Under the pieces are notes generated by a model. The model was not told the DNA's origin. It saw only the letters and a list, made by a program, of their open reading frames with translations, and did not search any database. The position numbers were made by a program, and so were the translations under genes. A stretch of DNA of 64,000 nucleotides from Hominiventricola aquisgranensis (GTDB lineage Bacteria > Bacillota > Clostridia > Lachnospirales > Lachnospiraceae), in NCBI RefSeq assembly GCF_040096225.1, contig NZ_JBBMFC010000004.1:95950-159949 (forward strand), read 5' to 3'. This document shows positions 62,059 to 64,000 of the stretch, piece after piece (position 1 is the first letter of the stretch; each line of letters opens with the position of its first letter).

Positions 62059-62958
62059 ATGGATCATGTTACCAGAATAAATTTGAAAACGGATTGCGAT
62101 GACAGAAGTAAGCTGATTGATTTTTGTCTGAATGGAGATAAGCAATTTCTTGCTATTGGCTGGAGCTATATCTACGAAAAGGGGAAAAAAATTAAAAATT
62201 TTGAAGATTTTTATTATGCAGTGAAAGAAGATGTATCAAGAATCAATCATGCATTTAATGTCTTTCGGGACGCTGTCGAGGGTGATTTGTTTTGGACTCG
62301 TGATCTGGAAGGCAATTATTGGATCTGCAGAGCGATTGAAAAAGCGCAGATGAAATATGATGATTCTATGGATATTGGGGTGGTTCTTCCGATCATTGCG
62401 TATAAATCGGGTTTGCAGATCCCCGGACAGATAAAAGCTTCCTTTAATCGTCCAAGAGGCGGTATTGCAGAAGGGCTGTATGATGAGATTATTATAGAAT
62501 ATTCAAAGCATATCTATAATGTATTATCAGGTACAGAAAAATATGTATGTACACAGTTAGAAGGATCCATTCTGGATAATCTTCCGGATTTTGATCTGGA
62601 AGAATTGGTAATTGCTTATTTACAAATAGAGAAGAATTATTATGTGCTGTCAAATTCTATTGCAAATAAATCAACAACTATAAAGATAGAGTGTGAGCTT
62701 ATCAGCAGGGATATAAATAAAAAGAGAAAAGCAGTTGTTCAGGTGAAAGGGGGTAAGACGAAGCGGATAGATGCTTTGGATTACAAGCCATATGCGGATG
62801 ACGGATATGAAGTGTACTTATATGCTCCGGTAATAGAAAATATGGATTTGGTGCCAAATTGTATAAAAATATCAAGAGAAGATTTGATGTCTTTCTATAA
62901 AGAATATAAATGTATTTTGCCTGATTCAATTACAAGGTGGGAAAATTTGTTTTCATGA
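62059..62958 (+). CDS. Probable modification-sensing restriction nuclease, EVE-like N-terminus
   Basis: This 299-residue protein starts at ATG 62059 after AGGGGAG; the frame to 62023 is open but without a site. The N-terminal region (about 15-110, SRINHAFNVFRDAVEGDLFWTRDLEGNYW; split SRINHAFNVFRD, AVEGDLFWTRDLEGNYW) looks like an EVE/PUA-type base reader. The C-terminal part has IKIECELISRD (about 208) and AVVQVKGGKTKRID (about 225), the core of a PD-(D/E)XK nuclease with Glu and Gln-x-Lys. No methyltransferase is adjacent, consistent with a type IV-like design. Not matched to a named family. Confidence 0.65.
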   Translation: MDHVTRINLKTDCDDRSKLIDFCLNGDKQFLAIGWSYIYEKGKKIKNFEDFYYAVKEDVSRINHAFNVFRDAVEGDLFWTRDLEGNYWICRAIEKAQMKYDDSMDIGVVLPIIAYKSGLQIPGQIKASFNRPRGGIAEGLYDEIIIEYSKHIYNVLSGTEKYVCTQLEGSILDNLPDFDLEELVIAYLQIEKNYYVLSNSIANKSTTIKIECELISRDINKKRKAVVQVKGGKTKRIDALDYKPYADDGYEVYLYAPVIENMDLVPNCIKISREDLMSFYKEYKCILPDSITRWENLFS

Positions 62959-63076
62959 TTATTAGTTTTTGAATACAAATCCCAAATTGTGTGATTGATA
63001 TTTCTGTGTTAAGATAAAATAATAATGTAAATTTGAAGTATTATGTACGAATATTTAAGTAAAGGAGATCAAAGCT

Positions 63077-63316
63077 GTGATACAGGATAAAAAAATTCAA
63101 AATTCCAATGAATTGGAATTTGCTGTATTTTGTATTGAAAATGTTGCTGTCAGATTAGGGGTAAATGCAGAACGTGTTTATCAGGCATTTACAGGAAAAA
63201 GCGATATCCTAAATGGTTACATTGTGCCAGAATATGAAATGCTGCATACTCAGAGCCTGGAATATATTGTAGATGACCTCCTTGATGTGATGAAAGAAAG
63301 GGGTGTGGAAGTATGA
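63077..63316 (+). CDS. DUF3791-family small protein (possible antitoxin)
   Basis: This 79-residue helical protein has a GTG start at 63077 with AAAGGAG upstream. The pattern FAVFCIENVAVRLGVNAERVYQAF matches DUF3791. It overlaps the next gene by 4 bases (ATGA). Its partner is a DUF3990 protein, with which DUF3791 genes are routinely paired. Confidence 0.85.
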   Translation: MIQDKKIQNSNELEFAVFCIENVAVRLGVNAERVYQAFTGKSDILNGYIVPEYEMLHTQSLEYIVDDLLDVMKERGVEV

Positions 63317-63783
63317 TTCTTTATCATGGTTCTTTTTTAGAGATTGTAGAGCCGGATTTGATTCATTCTCGTCCCAATGTAGATTTTGGACGTGGTTTTT
63401 ATGTTACACCACTGTACGAACAGGCTGTCAAATGGTGCGGAAAGTTCAAATGCAGAGGAAAAGAAGGTATTATCTCTCGATATAAATATGACGAAAGTCG
63501 AGAGGATGAATTAAAAACTTTGAAGTTTGATTCTTATTCTGAGGGGTGGCTTGATTTCATCCTGATTTGTCGTAGTGGAAAAGATATGACGGACTATGAT
63601 ATAGTGCTTGGTGGTGTTGCCAATGACAAAGTATTCAATACAGTGGAATTGTTTTTTGATGGATTGATTGATAAAGCTGAAGCCATCAACCGTCTGCGTT
63701 ATGAAAAACCAAATCTGCAAATATGTTTTCGGACAGAAAAAGCATTGTCCCTGCTGCGTTTTGAAGGGAGTGAAAAAATATGA
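63313..63783 (+). CDS. DUF3990-family protein, ADP-ribosyltransferase-like fold
   Basis: This 156-residue protein begins MILYHGSFLEIVEPDL and has DFGRGFYVTPLYEQAVKW at about 24-41, a pattern shared with ART-fold proteins (NAD-binding site His-Gly-Ser and the GRGFY-type loop). Likely the toxin of the module. The exact target is unknown. It overlaps both flanking genes by 4 bases, so the three are translated as one unit. Confidence 0.85.
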   Translation: MILYHGSFLEIVEPDLIHSRPNVDFGRGFYVTPLYEQAVKWCGKFKCRGKEGIISRYKYDESREDELKTLKFDSYSEGWLDFILICRSGKDMTDYDIVLGGVANDKVFNTVELFFDGLIDKAEAINRLRYEKPNLQICFRTEKALSLLRFEGSEKI

Positions 63784-63992
63784 CAGCTAATCCGATTTTG
63801 CTTCAAAAGAAATATAGCCGAATTATTGCATGTTTTGCAAAAAAGCAAGGACTTTCATTGGATACGGCATTGAATTTCTTTTATCACTCGGAAGTTTACC
63901 AACTGATTCGGGATGGAGTATCGGATATGCATTGCATGAGTGATGAATATCTTGCAGAAGAGCTAGAACAGGAATATAGTCAGAAAATATAA
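63780..63992 (+). CDS. Second DUF3791-like small protein
   Basis: This 70-residue protein has KKYSRIIACFAKKQGLSLDTALNFFYHSEVYQLI, split KKYSRIIACFAKKQGLSLD and TALNFFYHSEVYQLI. It is a DUF3791-like helical protein rather than a copy of the first. It begins in the ATGA at the end of the DUF3990 gene and closes just before the window edge. The DUF3791-DUF3990-DUF3791 order could supply two different antitoxins. Confidence 0.75.
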   Translation: MTANPILLQKKYSRIIACFAKKQGLSLDTALNFFYHSEVYQLIRDGVSDMHCMSDEYLAEELEQEYSQKI

Positions 63993-64000
63993 AGAAATTT

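Noticed and set aside
62959..63076. Promoter with TTGATA before the DUF3791 gene
   Set aside because: The -35-like TTGATA has no clear -10 at 16-18 bases (only AATAAT-like), so the evidence is too weak to list.

Overview
The window looks like chromosomal DNA of a low-to-mid GC Clostridia, most likely a Lachnospiraceae member of the Blautia, Dorea or Mediterraneibacter type. This is inferred from gene order and style: an mre-PBP2-min-rodA cluster, ylmE-sepF, DUF4321 beside radC, the Nfn bifurcating transhydrogenase pair, and many small zinc-ribbon membrane proteins. Nearly every credible gene is on the + strand. Genes are tightly packed, often with 4 to 20 base overlaps, and have strong Shine-Dalgarno sites. 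I see no rRNA, tRNA, CRISPR array, insertion sequence or integrase.

Layout: (1) 1-2826 is the end of a phage-tail-like or contractile-injection locus (a baseplate J-like protein cut by the window edge, then a TIGR02242-like tail protein). (2) 2836-6612 is a TPP-riboswitch-controlled thiSFGH-thiE operon for the thiazole half of thiamine. (3) 6619-11016 is sbcD-sbcC. (4) 11032-13058 holds a SatD-family gene behind an array of 23-bp repeats, an ArsC/Spx-like protein, a Nif11-like small protein and a gamma carbonic anhydrase. (5) 13070-14918 is a lysine riboswitch driving an NhaC-family transporter. (6) 15095-20823 is a defence island: a YhcG/DUF1016 nuclease, an EVE-McrB fusion, McrC and an unrecognised fourth gene. 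(7) 20872-25356 is a MacB-like ABC efflux operon (ATPase, FtsX-type permease, HlyD-type adaptor).

(8) 25403-32649 holds mutS (behind a highly structured leader), mutL, miaA and a YnbB-type PLP enzyme. (9) 32659-34759 is a translationally coupled run of four unknown zinc-ribbon and membrane genes, two of which share a paralogous exported domain. Two FAD oxidoreductases, a DUF4321 protein and radC follow. (10) 38653-48330 is the cell-shape and division block: mreBCD, PBP2, minCDE, rodA, mgsA and a D-Ala-D-Ala carboxypeptidase. (11) 48333-57987 has a stand-alone P-loop gene, a HlyD-like membrane protein, ylmE, sepF, aroB, lspA, rluD, ftsK/spoIIIE and a zinc-ribbon/chitobiase-C-like protein. (12) 58061-60423 is nfnAB, followed by an HD phosphohydrolase. 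(13) 61149-63992 is a second accessory patch with two predicted restriction-type nucleases and a DUF3791-DUF3990-DUF3791 module that resembles a toxin-antitoxin set.

The core reads as housekeeping (cofactor synthesis, repair, envelope, division). It is interrupted by AT-richer accessory patches at about 11.0-11.9 kb, 15.0-20.9 kb and 61.1-64.0 kb. The best candidates for undescribed biology are the fourth gene of the McrBC operon, the paralogous zinc-ribbon/membrane cluster at 32.7-34.8 kb, the SatD gene with its three-copy operator-like array, and the right-hand nuclease plus ADP-ribosyltransferase-like patch. All functional calls come from reading motifs by eye. No database search was run.
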